Shown here piece after piece: positions 11,631-22,700 of a DNA stretch of 64,000 bases. The position numbers were made by a program, and so were the translations under genes. Numbering within the stretch: position 1 is the first letter of the stretch; each line of letters begins with the position of its first letter. Origin of the DNA: Puccinellia tenuiflora (taxonomy: Eukaryota; Streptophyta; Magnoliopsida; Poales; Poaceae); assembly GCA_012064385.1 (NCBI GenBank), contig QRDG01000065.1:828586-892585 (forward strand), written 5' to 3'. Under the pieces are notes generated by a model, which was not told the DNA's origin, did no database searches, and worked only from the letters and a program-made list of their open reading frames with translations.

Positions 11631-14239
11631 ATGGAGATGGAATCGCTACTCGACGCGAGTATTGACAGGAAGCACCGATCTACAATATTGCAGGAGCGCA
11701 ATTTGGAGACCCTAGTTACTCGCACTCCAAAGAAAAACTGGATGATATACCCTTATTGGGTTGATAGGTATGTGTTTATTTATTTAGTTCTCCATCTCAT
11801 GTCTAATATAATGTGTGATAAAGGAAAAAATATCGCTAATGTTTTCTAAATGTGCAGACTTAAGTGGGCTGGACTGTTACCTTTCGCGCGGCCAGTAGAG
11901 GAAACCAAAAGGTCTTCTCGTGTGACCATGGACCACTCTTTGCTCACCTGCTTAGTGGACAGATGGAGGCCCGAGACACACACGTTTCACTTTCGGTGGG
12001 GAGAGATGGCGCCTACTCTGCAGGATGTGTCGTACTTGCTCGGTCTCCCGTTAGCGGGTCGTCCCATAGGACCGTTGGAGGCACCACAAAATTGGGAGGC
12101 CGATATGATGCTTCGTTTTCAGGGTATTAATCATACTGATGCGCCTTTTGCCTCAGAGGATCACGGACCTAAGCTTGATGCTGCTCGATTTCCAGGTTAG
12201 TCGACATATCTCGTATTTTCAGGTTAGTAAATTTTAGGCATCATTTTACTAACACTTCTTAATTATGAATGTAGATCCAATTCAGGTTTTCCGAACGTCC
12301 CGCTGACAGGGCCACAGATCACTCAGAGTCTGGAGGCGTACGTCATGTGGCTTCTCGGAAAGGTGATGTTCACGGAGAACCATGTGACCACTATTAGTGC
12401 ACGATACATCCCTATTGCAGTAGAGATCGCCAACGCCACACACCCCGGCCCAGATCAGACAGAGGAGTTGGGGTTCTGCGGTCTTAGCAGCTACGTACCG
12501 AGGTATGTGCAACGGTTGCCAACTCATAACGTCTAGGTCAGCCCTGCTTGGATGCCCTTTATTTTTGCAATTGTGGTCGTGGGAGAGGCTCCCGATTGGA
12601 CGACCAGACATACTGGCTGAGCAGGCTTACCCGTTGGGCGGGATGTTTGATGCGGATCGCATTGACATGCCTACTTTCGGCACCCTTTGGACACGTCGCA
12701 AGATATGTTACATATGTTATGTGCACTAACTGTACGCATTGGAATAATATGTAAGTAAACTAACTTGTTCTTTTTTTTTCCACAGAGACGCTTTGCGCAA
12801 GATCAGGTGAGGAATTGCTATACGGCATTCAACGAGTAGTTCGACGTGTTGCACAGGGACCAGGTCATCTGGCAGCCATACACGCAGGATGCTATAGACG
12901 CTAAGTACCCAGGCGGTATCTCTCGTCTTTGCACAGAGATCGCGCGTACTGGATGACAAAATCGAAGATCATATTCGATGTCTCTGTTGAGGAAATGGCC
13001 CAACAGAGGGTAATGAGACAATTTGGTTTTCGCCAGAAGGTCGTTCCCCCGCCTACGGAACATCCTGTGCCAGCCCTCGTCCATAGGTATTTTAAACTAC
13101 AGTTATACATATATGATTATGAGTTCGAACTGTTTGATTAATTAACTGTCTAACACACACCTTATTTTTTAGATTGTCTACGAAGGGTACTAACATGACG
13201 GCTCAACAGTGCCTCATGAGGCTTCAGACGTTCGTTACAGAGTGGGAGACTGCGGATACGTGGGTCTGGAAAGAGGATGGCGTGTTTGATCTCTCGCTAT
13301 TCAACGAATATTTACGGTGGTATATGTCCGCGACACGACTACGCATCATCAATCATCCTCATCCGGATGAGATCCCAGCACCATCTACTTGGGATATGTA
13401 CCTGAGCCAGTCTGTTTCAGACTCCAGATAGCATGCGGTAAATATACGTCAATTATCAAAGCTTTCTTATATAATTTCAGGCACATGTCCTTAATACTGT
13501 GCGTGACAATTTCAGGCAGAATTGACACTGGAGCTTCACAACGAGTTCGGTGAGTATAAGCGTTCTCTTTCTACTGGGCCTCTACTACAGCGAGACTGCC
13601 ATGTGTCCTGGCTGAGGCGTATGGAGGGAAAGTTACGGCATATCTACGAGACTATCATGTGCACTCGCACTTCGGACGTTGCTCACCAGCATGGTGCACA
13701 GCGGCCCCCACGTCCGTCGACGCAGCAGCAGCCCGAGCAACGACACCACACGCGACCTCGCCTATCACCGCAGAGGACGCCCGCACCTCCTCCTCCTGAC
13801 CAGCCTGGCGGTACGGCATGGCAACAGACACAACACAACCCTACGTCGAGCTTCCAATTTTGTCCACAACCACAGTCACATGGTATGTACATACATGTAT
13901 ACTATTTGCCCATAAAAATGAAGCGAATACTTAAATTAGTGCGATGCAGGTGCTTTCATGTCCGGGCAACCGTCGTCTATGTCCGGATCCGCGTGGGGGA
14001 GTGATCAGGAAGGCGGAAACCAGATGGACGAGATCAACACTTGGTTGAACCTATATCCGACCCCTCCACTTTACAGCACGCAGCAAACACAGGTCACACC
14101 CCCACCGCAGCCCACGCAGCCCACGCAGGAGCAGCAGTTTAACGAGGATGGTACCCCTCTTCATCAACCTCGGGCAGTCAATAGGTACAGATGGCCGACA
14201 CCCAAAGATCCACCGGCGCGTCGTGGCAGACGCAGGTAG
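11631..14239 (+). pseudogene. Plant mobile domain (PMD, aminotransferase-like) protein of the MULE
   Basis: Exons: 11631-11767 (ends VDR), 11858-12195, from 12275 to about 12780, about 12786-13085, 13173-13431, about 13516-13882, and 13949-14239. The core motif LLTCLVDRW...THTFHFRWGEMAPTLQDVSYLLGLP is the PMD signature, followed by GKVMFTENHVTTISARYIPIA and WMTKSKIIFDV. The carboxy-terminal half is proline- and glutamine-rich and ends PARRGRRR. PMD proteins occur both in TEs and as host silencing factors (MAIN, MAIL1). Frameshifts near 12460 and 12940 and a TAG at 12834-12836 show decay. Start is the Met at 11631; 11619 is an alternative. Confidence 0.75.
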
Positions 14240-14446
14240 CGAGACCTATCTCTATCACTAGAGATATTACTATCTAGCTATGTACGAGACATCATATTTG
14301 TGTGAGACATACTCCTATCTATGTATGATCAGAAAATGCTTCGGACATTTATTAAGAAACGGCGAGATTACAACTTTTTCATTAAAACAAGCTTAACTTA
14401 ACAGCTAGAACTGAAATTAAGATACATGTGATACTTAACATAAATG

Positions 14447-15067
14447 TCATCTCCCGTCCAAGCATCCTCCTGCCTCCGTCGATGGGCCACTATTGCCCTT
14501 CGATGATGCCGCTCTCTTGCCCTTCGACGATGTTGCTCTCTTGCCCTTCGACGCTGCTGCTCTCTTGGTCGTGATGGTAGGCATGAAGATGTCATCATCG
14601 TCCTCGCTCTCCTCCGCCCATGACCACGGATGATCTGCTAACCAATTGAGGAAGTTCTCATCCCTAGTTCTTCGCTCCACCTTCTTCCACCTCTCATGCA
14701 GCCTGAGAAGTTCCTTTCGTATTTCATGTCGAGTCCTATGAGCCTAATTAGGTGCTTTTAGCTTTTGGCTTTTGGCTTATACCATAGTAAAACATAAGTC
14801 AAAAGCCAAAAGCACCTATTTAGGTGCTTTTTGGGCTTATAAGCCAAAGCCAAAAGCCAAGTAAAAAGCCTAACCAAACACCCTCTGAGTGATCAAGGAT
14901 ACATTTTTCCTAACCAATGTCGCGTCTATCTCAGTGAGGAAACTATCACTACTAATGAGTTCCTCCCATGGACCTAATTTATTGTCTACCCTAAACTCGA
15001 CGGCACACTTCAAAAGAAGCTCAGACTGGTGTCGACGAAAGCTACGGTAAGGAGGAAAACCCGACAT
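14447..15067 (-). pseudogene. Convergent third gene of the MULE, interrupted by a MITE
   Basis: Starts MSGFPPYRSFRRHQSELLLK at 15067 and ends GGCLDGR with a stop at 14447-14449. A MITE plus one 8-bp duplication (147 bp) interrupts it after SLIT. Discounting that insertion leaves one frame of 157 codons plus stop. The product is charged: a helical RRTRDENFLNWLADHPWSW segment, an acidic run, then three SKGKRA-type lysine repeats resembling a nuclear localisation signal. I do not recognise a family. Its position, convergent with the other MULE genes near the right terminal repeat, recalls mudrB of maize MuDR, but I see no sequence evidence of homology. Confidence 0.6.
14743..14881. mobile_element. 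MITE, hAT-like (139 bp)
   Basis: Internally palindromic AAGCCAAAAGC / GCTTTTGGCTT blocks (TAGGTGCTTTTAGCTTTTGG against CCAAAAGCACCTA). Flanked by 8-bp CCTATGAG (14735-14742) and CCTCTGAG (14882-14889), one mismatch. The 8-bp duplication points to a hAT-type transposase. It interrupts the convergent gene. Confidence 0.75.
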
Positions 15068-15119
15068 CGATGAGTGAATTTGCTACACTGCTTATCCACC
15101 TGACTGAGCAATGGATTTT

Positions 15120-15310
15120 ATAGCCCGGGAATAGAAAAAATGGTGGGAGAAAATGGCGGGAAGAGAAAGGGCGGGAAAAATGGCGGGAACGAGGAAGGGC
15201 GGGAGACAATGACAGGAATGAGGAAGGACGGGAGAAAATGGCGGGAGAATAAAGCCGGGAGAAAATGGCGGGAGAATTAAGGCGGGAGAATAAAGGCGGG
15301 AGAATCGGTG
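15120..15310. repeat. Purine-rich degenerate tandem repeat upstream of the convergent gene
   Basis: Many imperfect copies of GGCGGGAGAAAATGGCGGGA with variations (GGAATGAGGAAGG). It lies directly upstream of the minus-strand gene start at 15067, in the expected promoter position. Confidence 0.8.
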
Positions 15311-15439
15311 ACGGCAAATATATGGCGAGACAACATATATTTCATAAGTTTTATTTACCATCTAAAACTGAAATGGAGATACAAAAGAAATAAACATACA
15401 AGTATACAAAGAAATAGAGGATGGTGGGTAAATGCATGC

Positions 15440-15694
15440 AGCACTCGGCGTGGCCGTAGCCGAAAAACCCTAATCGGCTTCGTCCAGGCCGATATGCCTG
15501 CTCGGCGTCCTCCAAGCCGACCAGGTCTGCCAGCCCCGGCAGGTCGGCAGGCCGACAAGCTCGTCGGCTTCGTCGACACCGACTGGACCTGCTCGGCGTG
15601 GCGGAGGCCGAGGGTGTATTATTTTTCTAATTCTTTCAAAACGCGTATTATTTCCGGAAATGAATAAAAAATGTATTATTTAAAAAAAATCGAG
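15440..15694 (-). repeat. MULE right terminal inverted repeat and GC-rich subterminal array
   Basis: Mirror of the left end. Repeated CTCGGCGTGG, AATCGGCTTCGTCCA, CTCGGCGTCC and GGAGGCCGAG blocks sit inside an AT-rich terminal segment ending ATAATACATTTTTTATTC on the inward strand. The same CGGC-rich words occur at both ends. Confidence 0.75.
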
Positions 15695-15702
15695 CGTGGG
15701 AT

Positions 15703-16735
15703 CGCTATCCAGCCTGTCACCCAACGGTATTAAGTTGCAAGCAACAAATAATTTCATTAAGTAAAGCGCATGAAGTAAGCAATACTAATATCAAAAGAGA
15801 CATTAACACCGTTGTTTTACCCTTAGTAGCAACAACACACCCTCGCCCTTAGACGTTTCTGTCACTCGTGCCCAGGAACAAAAGGTGGCATGAACCCACT
15901 ATCTAGCATAAATACTCCCTCTTGGAGATACACACAATCACTTGGCCAAAGTAACTACGCACATCGAAGAGCATGCAAGAACATAAATCAACATATAAGA
16001 ATCATGCACAATCTGATCATAACTTCAGAATCCATCGGATCCCAGCAAACACATCACATAGCATTACAATAGTCGATCTTGATCATGTTAGGCAGCTCAC
16101 AAGATCATAAGACATGAAGCACAAGAGAGAGATACTACCATCTAGCTACTACCATGGACCCGTGGTCCAAGTCGGGACTACTCACAAATCATTCCGGAGG
16201 AAGGCATGGCGATGAAGAGCCCTCCGGGATCGATCTCCCCTCCGGCAGGGTGCCAAGATTAGCTTCAGAATCACCCCGAACTAGGGTTTATGGTGACGGC
16301 GCGTCGGGGTGACTTCTCTGGAAAATAATGGCCACCTCGATATTTTTAGGTTTAATGGCATTTTATAGGCGTCGGAGGGGGCCGAGAGGGTGCCCACAGG
16401 GTAGGGGTGGGTCCCACCCACGGGCTGCCCTAGGGTCGTGGCAGGGGGCCGCCCCTGGCATGTGGGTGGCCCCCCAGGTCGCCCTTTGGTATCCTGGTGC
16501 CTTCCGTCGAATAAAAATTCCCCGTAAATTTTCGTCCAATTCTGAGAATATTTCCAGAAGTAAATTTTCTGAAATACAAAAACAGCAAAAACAGGAAACT
16601 GACACTAGGCATCTTGTCAATAGGTTAGTCCGACAAAATGCATAAAATGATGTAATATGATAATAGAAACATATGACAATATCACAAAACTAGCAAGAAT
16701 CAATCAAAAATTATAGATACGTTTGACACGTATCA
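15703..16735 (-). repeat. Gypsy 5' LTR, outer (5') part with promoter
   Basis: Continuation of the LTR after the MULE. The sense strand starts TGATACGTGTCAAACGTATC at 16735. A TATA box reads TATAAAA on the minus strand at 16361-16367, giving transcription towards lower coordinates. The outer end abuts copia integrase coding sequence; the five flanking bases CATAA (16736-16740) are the predicted half of the target duplication whose partner lies outside the window. Confidence 0.85.
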
Positions 16736-18680
16736 CATAATAATTATGACCACTCACAGAAGTTTGAGCAGGACCCCACACATCTGAAAACACAATCTCT
16801 AAAGGATGTTTGACCACACGACTCGATGAAACAAAGGGAAGTTGATGGCTCTTCCCTTGTTGACAAGCATCACACACTGCTAAATTTTTATTGCTAGACG
16901 TAGTGGGGAGTTCATGCCGTTGAAGAACATGACTAACAGTCAGAGAAGCCGGATGCCCTAGACACGAGTGCCAATGAGACGATGAAGTGCGAATACCGCT
17001 GAAAACCTCAAGGGCCGGGAGCACATCCAAAGCGTACAGCCCCCGACAGTATCGGCCTCTAAGAAGCACGTCCCTGGTGGCTCGATCCTTGACAAAAAAA
17101 TGAAACAGGTGAAATTCAACAAGAACATTGTTGTCGAGAGTAAACTTAGGGACAGACAGTAAGTTGCGAGTAACTGCGGGGACACAAAGGACATTACGGA
17201 GATGCAATCGACGAGATGTATGTGTGGGAAGGGATGCCTGACCAACATGAGCGATGTGCATACCTGACCCATCAGCGGTGTGCACCCTGTCGTGCCCCTG
17301 GTAGGGCTCCTCGGAGTGGAGCTTGGCACACTCGCTTGTTAGATGATCCGTAGCACCCATGTCCATGTACCAGGCGTGGTCGATGGGGTAGGACGGCGTG
17401 TAGCCTAGCAGTGGTCCTTGCGTGGCCATGGCAGCCTGCTTCTCGTTCCCACGTCCGTTGTTGCCGATGCCCAGGAAATCACGCTTGAAGCGCCGGTGGC
17501 ACTTCGACGCGAGGTGACCGTAGATCCCGCACAGCTGGCACGTGGGGCGTGGACCACCTTGCTGCCCTCCATTGTTGTTGTAGTTGGGAGGGGGCGTCGG
17601 TGGTCGTTGCTGCCACGGCTAATTAGGCGTCGGCGGGCGGTAACCCCCACCAGAAGCAGGGGCGCGAGCAGGTGGGCGAGGCGCGACGGGGCGGTAGCCA
17701 CCACCACCGCGGTGCGCGGCGTTGGCAGACATGTCGGAGTAGGAGGCCGCGGCACGACGCGTCTCAAGGTGTGCCTCGGAGGAGATAAGCCGCGAGTAGA
17801 GGTCACGTGGCGGCATGGGAGAGTCGCGAAGATTGACAGCCTCCGCAAATCCATCATACTCGCCATCCAGCCCGTTGAGGACGTACTCGGTGAACTCCTC
17901 ATCCCGCAGCGGCTGGCCGATAGACGATAGGGTGTCCGCCAAGGATTTGATTTTGTTGAAGTAGACAAAGGCGGACATGTCGAGCTTCTTCGTCTCCCCG
18001 AGTTGACGACGAAGCGCCATGGAGCGAGCAGTGGATTGGGAAGCAAAGCTGTTCTCCAAGGTGGTCCAGGCGTCGAGAGATGACGCGGCGAAGAGGACCA
18101 GACCGGCAACGCCCTCGGTGAGAGAGGATTGGATTGCCGACAAGATCTCTTGGTCCTGGGCAACCCATGTGCGAAGCGCTGGGTTTGGGGCTGAGAGCCG
18201 AGCACCCGAAGCGGTGACCGCCGGTATGTTGGCCGGCGGACGAGGAAGACTCCCGTCGATGAAGCCCTCAAGATGGCGACTCCGGAGAAGCGGAAGGATT
18301 TGAGCACGCCAATACAGGTAGTTGTCCGACGTGAGCCGGACGGTGATCAAGTGTGTCGGCTGGAACGGATCGGGCGTCGCAGCATCAGCGGGCAGCGAGG
18401 CAGTGAGGTCACCGCGATCTGGCATCAGCACGGCGTAGGGCTCGACCGGAGCGTAGGTGGGCGTAGGCACGAAGGGGGGCGCGGGCGAGCGCGTGTAGAG
18501 CGCCAAGGGTGAGCTGTAGGTGAAGGGGAACTCTGCAGATCGGTGGACAGTAGCCATCTGGCTAGTAGAGCCGGCGGCGAGGATCGCCGCGAGCGTTGGT
18601 GGGATCAGCGGTACCGACGAGGCAGCACCGGCAACGAACATGGCAGGGGAAGAGGCCGACGCAGCACTGCAGGAACTCAT
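16736..18680 (-). pseudogene. Copia gag-pol polyprotein (gag, protease, start of integrase)
   Basis: One frame from MSSCSAAS at 18680 to HNYYV at the gypsy junction, interrupted by a single TAG at 17619-17621. Gag shows DNYLYWRAQILPLLRSRHLEGF and an Ala/Pro-rich start. The zinc knuckle CQLCGIYGHLASKC (CX2CX4HX4C) is near 17500-17545. The protease active site reads YMDMGATDHLTSE, where copia normally has D-T-G, so a key Thr is Met. The integrase HHCC region follows (HWHSCLGHP ... CDACQQGK), then VFSDVWGP with the first catalytic Asp. Few lesions suggest a fairly recent insertion, older than the gypsy. Confidence 0.85.
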
Positions 18681-18730
18681 GGCGGCGGCGGCGGCAAGCA
18701 GGCTTGGCGGCAGAAAATAGGGTTTCTAAA

Positions 18731-18745
18731 CCTAGTCTGATACCA
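18731..18745 (-). other. Copia primer binding site (tRNA-Met type)
   Basis: Minus strand TGGTATCAGACTAGG directly abuts the LTR end (TAACA). The first ten bases match the initiator tRNA-Met site TGGTATCAGA that copia elements use. Confidence 0.8.
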
Positions 18746-18882
18746 TGTTAAACTGGATGTGATTGGGGCAGAAGGGCTCACGTTCGTACATAGCCTGTGG
18801 TTTATATTTATAGAGGTACAAAGTGTACAAATACAGGCCGTTACAAAGTTACAGATATACAGACCTAATACAACATCTAACA
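18746..18882 (-). repeat. Copia 5' LTR (137 bp)
   Basis: Starts TGTTA and ends TAACA on the plus strand, a perfect 5-bp terminal inverted repeat. It is unusually short for a copia LTR. A TTTATATTTATAGAGG stretch at about 18801-18816 could hold the promoter. Confidence 0.75.
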
Positions 18883-19431
18883 GACAGGATGACATGTCCA
18901 TCCTCGCCATGCAACGCCTCAACGACCAGTATGAACTACTACGAGTGCTCTTGAATTTGGCCAATCAATCAGTACACCAAAAACCTGGCCTGGTATTCCT
19001 ACGTATTGATTTGCTGAGGATTGCCGCTGACTATCTGTTTCAGCGTGCCCAACGGGCCACACTGCCTGCTCTCTAGTTTGAAACGATTTACTTGGAGTTA
19101 GACACTTTGATGCTGATTTTGTGCTTATATGTATTGCTTGAATGTTTTTGCCAGGTATTGACTCTGCAGAGATTCTGATCAACTGTGCTCAGAAGAAGAT
19201 GTGCAAATACCATGTTCCGGGCAAGTACGACTAGAGGTTTTAGTGGTAGCCTTCTTCCTATGGACTGTTTCCTATTACAGTGATGGTAAATGTACACCGG
19301 TTCTAGTCGAATTGTTACGGATGGATGTAATCAAGTGATGCCAGAATACATGTCCGCAATCTGCAGTAAGAAGCTAGGGTAACTTCTCTGGAGAGCGTCA
19401 TGTGTGTGCCACCGTGGCATATATGTTCTTG
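18883..19431 (+). pseudogene. Possible 3' end of an unidentified host gene
   Basis: Two segments look exon-like. About 18885-19074 encodes MSILAMQRLNDQYELLRVLL and onward to LLRIAADYLFQ. Then TTTTTGCCAG (19145-19154) precedes about 80 bases encoding IDSAEILINCAQKKMCKYHV and PGKYD with a stop near 19231. What follows resembles a 3' untranslated region, which would continue beyond the LINE at 23020. The copia insertion removes everything upstream. I do not recognise the protein, and the exon calls rest on splice-like signals only. Confidence 0.3.
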
Positions 19432-19612
19432 TTTTTTTTTTTTTTTTTTTTTTTTTTTTGATAAGGGAGCAGGTGCCCCGGCCTCTGCATCAATTGATGC
19501 ACACAGCCATTTATTAAATTATTCAACGTACCAAAAATTCAACGATTACAATCATGCATCTGATAAAGTTGCGACATGAATCAGCCAGCGAAACAGCGAA
19601 CACAAATCTAGG

Positions 19613-19780
19613 CTAGCCATACTCTATCCTATTACTGTGCCGCCATCCAGTAGCCCGGAAAAAGAAGTCCTGAGTAACCTGCAGCAGACGGTTGCACCCA
19701 GCAACCATATCCTTGCGCTTGTCCTCCGGTAGAAGGAAACCCCATAGCTGGATCCAATGAACAGCGCGATGAATAACCTT
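19613..19780 (-). pseudogene. LINE ORF2 carboxy-terminal remnant
   Basis: In the frame ending at 19613 the peptide HWIQLWGFLLPEDKRKDMV followed by GCNRLLQVTQDFFFRATGW matches the usual carboxy-terminus of Triticeae LINE reverse-transcriptase proteins. It is fused to ORF1 at about 19780 in a different frame. Everything between, several kilobases in a complete element, is missing. Confidence 0.7.
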
Positions 19781-22700
19781 GAGCAAAGACATCATCACGC
19801 CTCTGAGCAATTGACATTGCCCGCTCAAGCTGAGTAGCATCAGCATTATGTTGGGCACGAAGTCTTCCACTCGACCTCACTCCCTTGTCCTTCTCAGATT
19901 GAATTCCACCAAAAGCAATGACCTCATCCTTAGAGAAACTCTTGGAAACCGGGGTAGACATTAACACCGGTGACACAATGTTCTTAGCAAATGCATCAAC
20001 CCTGGCAGTAGAAGAAAAGGGTGCAGCGACCTCAACATTAACAGCAGCGTCACCCTTTCCCGACATCAAAACAGATGCAGGAGTGGAACACTCCATAGTC
20101 GAATTGCAGAGAAGAATATCCTCGCCAAGAGAAATCTGTGGCGGGGCAGCACTGATCGACCTAGCCCCAGCAGGCGCGATCGACGTCGTTCCACTGCATG
20201 CGCCATGCAACGGAGTCCCGCTCCCACCGAACAGCGAGGCGCCAAGTGGTTTGCGCGTGCATGGGTCATGCATGATCGACGTGGTGGCTAGACCCTCCGA
20301 CGGAAAAGCAATAGTGTCCATTTGCTCATCATTAGCCTTAGACACAAAGCCTGAGCCTTCCAACGGCGTCTCCACGTGCTCCACCATACCAACATTACTG
20401 AAAATAGGATCAAGGCGCTTAGGACCAGACAAGTCAAATCTTGAAATATGACAAGAATTCTGAAATGCATACCCGTGTGAGACATCTGTCTCATTAGACA
20501 TCACAACCGGTGACACAAAAATTTCTAGAGAGCCAATCATAATAGGAGAAAGAGATGATGTCTTCCCCGCAGCAGGCGGTTGAGGTGTTGGTTCATTATC
20601 AATATGTTTGCCCTCATCCTCATTCTTCTTCCTCTTAGCCTCTCTATCAGCATCAAAACCGCCCTCCTTATTACTAGGACCGTCATGGTCCATGTCATCA
20701 TCATGGGGCGCATCCACACCCATAGTATCATTAGCTATCGGTGGAGGTTGGAGACCCTCAACTTCAAAGCGAAGCCGAAAGAAATCTTTTCGAATTTTTA
20801 TGTCAATACTAGGAGGTATAATTGATGGATCTAGACAATTAATAAGAATTCTCAGAACATTGTTAGTTCTAGTGAAAGACATATCAATATCAACGGTCTC
20901 ACCAAATAAATCACCAAAAGCCCATAGAGCCAAAAAGTCGTCAAGAGCAAAGGGTGGTAGATCATGAACTCTTACCCACACATCCTCTGCCGTCCAGACT
21001 GGCTCAACTTCCTTTCTCCAGAAATCAAAAGATAAAGCCATCTTTGTTCTAGGCACATTAAATCTACCAAAGTGCTGCGCTTTCACCAAGTCACTTCTGC
21101 TAGGAAAATTTACCCTGAAGACATTATCTTCCATTTGCTGAACATCCCATTGGTACTGATCATCAGGCATTAAATACTGGAGTTGAGCTATAATTTCAGG
21201 AACTGTCATAAGACCACCCTCAACAGAAACTCTTCCCAGCCTAGTGTTCTCAACACGGGGCCTAACATCACCAGATAAAGGTAACTTCCAGAATGAAAGA
21301 TCAGAATGACCCATCCCATACACAGCGAGTCTTGGCCTAGGAGCACGCAATACCGGACACTGTCTAGATGCATGATCAGGACTTTGGCAACATTCACAGA
21401 GTATCACCTGGCATTCATTAAGACAATGTCCAGGCTTGCGACATCTGAAACAATTCGGACCCTTCTTCTTTGAAGCATCATCAGAACCATGGGCCGTCGC
21501 AACCTCATTCTCATTCTGACCCTCAGACACCCCAGCTACAGCCATCAAGACATCTTGTGGTCTAGAATTATTTCCCTGCATTGCAACGCTTCCAGCAGCC
21601 ACAACATTAGCAGCATTAGCTGTGGGTACTGTCCTAGGAACATAAGTCTGCCTCATCGCAGGAGCATTAGCAGCATTGCGCACTGCTTGAGCAGTTTGCA
21701 CCACCGGCATATTCAGAGCAGGAGTGTCCACACCTGAACCAGAGCTAGCTGCAAGCTGCCTAGCAAAAGCCTCTGCAGCCTCCTTAACCATAGTCTTTTG
21801 CGCATCATTCAGACCACTCAAATCAGGAGTAATTCTAGAAGTATTCTCACGGCGAGCATATGAGTTGCTGTTATATGGGCGACGATTAAAATTGTTACCT
21901 CCATAATTTCTGTTGTTGCCCCGATTATATCCCTGCTGATTCCTATACCCGCCCCCATTATTAGGGCGTCCAGGACCAGCACGGAAAACACCATCCCCAA
22001 ACACATCATTGGACTGCACTGACCCGTCTCCAAAGTTGCCTCCATTGCCGGCGGTACCACTAGGGCCGCCTTCGAAGAAATTAGCACGGCCACCAGCAGG
22101 AGGACCATTGGACCCTCCTTCCCATCTTCCATTACCACGTCCTCCTCCCGGCGGTCCGTTGCCCCTGGACACATTCCCCCCGCCGCGGTTCATGACGGCT
22201 GCGAGGGTTCCAGTCGAGGGTAGCAGAGGAACACGAGGTGCGGAAGGAAGATTGAACTTTCCAAACCCTAGAGACCGCCTCGGGTTCCAATCAAATCGAA
22301 CCACACGATTGCCCCGATTAATTTCGTGAGAACCCATACGGTCTCCGACATCAGGTGCGATAAGTGTCTCCAGGCCCATACTGCCTGTTTGTGAGACCAA
22401 CAGATCAAGATAAGCCGAGGCTCGGCCCCCACGGCCCAAGGAATTCACGGGAAGCGGATTTTTGAAATCATGCCGTTGACCAGGAAACGGCATCCGCCTC
22501 AACGGCGGCGAATCACGCCGGAGACGATGAGGCAAACCTCGAGGAGTAGGAAAGCTAGGGTGAAAAACGCACCTGGTCCTTCTCTTCTTTCTCTGCACGA
22601 TCACCCACTCGGCCGCATTGAAAGACTCCAGAAGGAAAGTTGAAGGTTCCATCACTGGCAGGATCTTCGTTCTTCGCTCCGGCGATCTACAAACATTGGT

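Larger units (their letters stand above)
5689..15694 (+). mobile_element. Mutator-like element (MULE) with transposase, PMD gene and a third gene
   Basis: Flanked by the direct repeat CGTGGGAT at 5681-5688 and 15695-15702 (8 bp clear; 9 bp is usual for Mutator and the ninth base differs). The ends are long terminal inverted repeats: the left end from 5689 and the reverse complement of the right end both contain TTTAAATAATACATTTTTT, then GAAATAAT and GCGTTTT blocks, then GC-rich CGGC arrays. Inside are a mudrA-type transposase remnant (6585-11408), a plant mobile domain gene (11631-14239), and a convergent gene (14447-15067). It inserted into the gypsy LTR and was later hit by a solo LTR and a MITE. 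Confidence 0.85.
16736..18882 (-). mobile_element. Ty1/copia retrotransposon, 5' half
   Basis: Minus-strand element beginning with a 137-bp LTR (18746-18882), then the primer site, gag, protease and the start of integrase. It is cut at 16736 by the gypsy LTR. The rest of pol and the 3' LTR should lie to the left of the gypsy element, outside the window. The base flank outside the LTR is GACAG. Confidence 0.85.

Noticed and set aside
11631..14239. Host MAIN-like or phosphatase-long-form gene
   Set aside because: The PMD gene lies inside MULE inverted repeats directly after a transposase and carries frameshifts, so it is element cargo.
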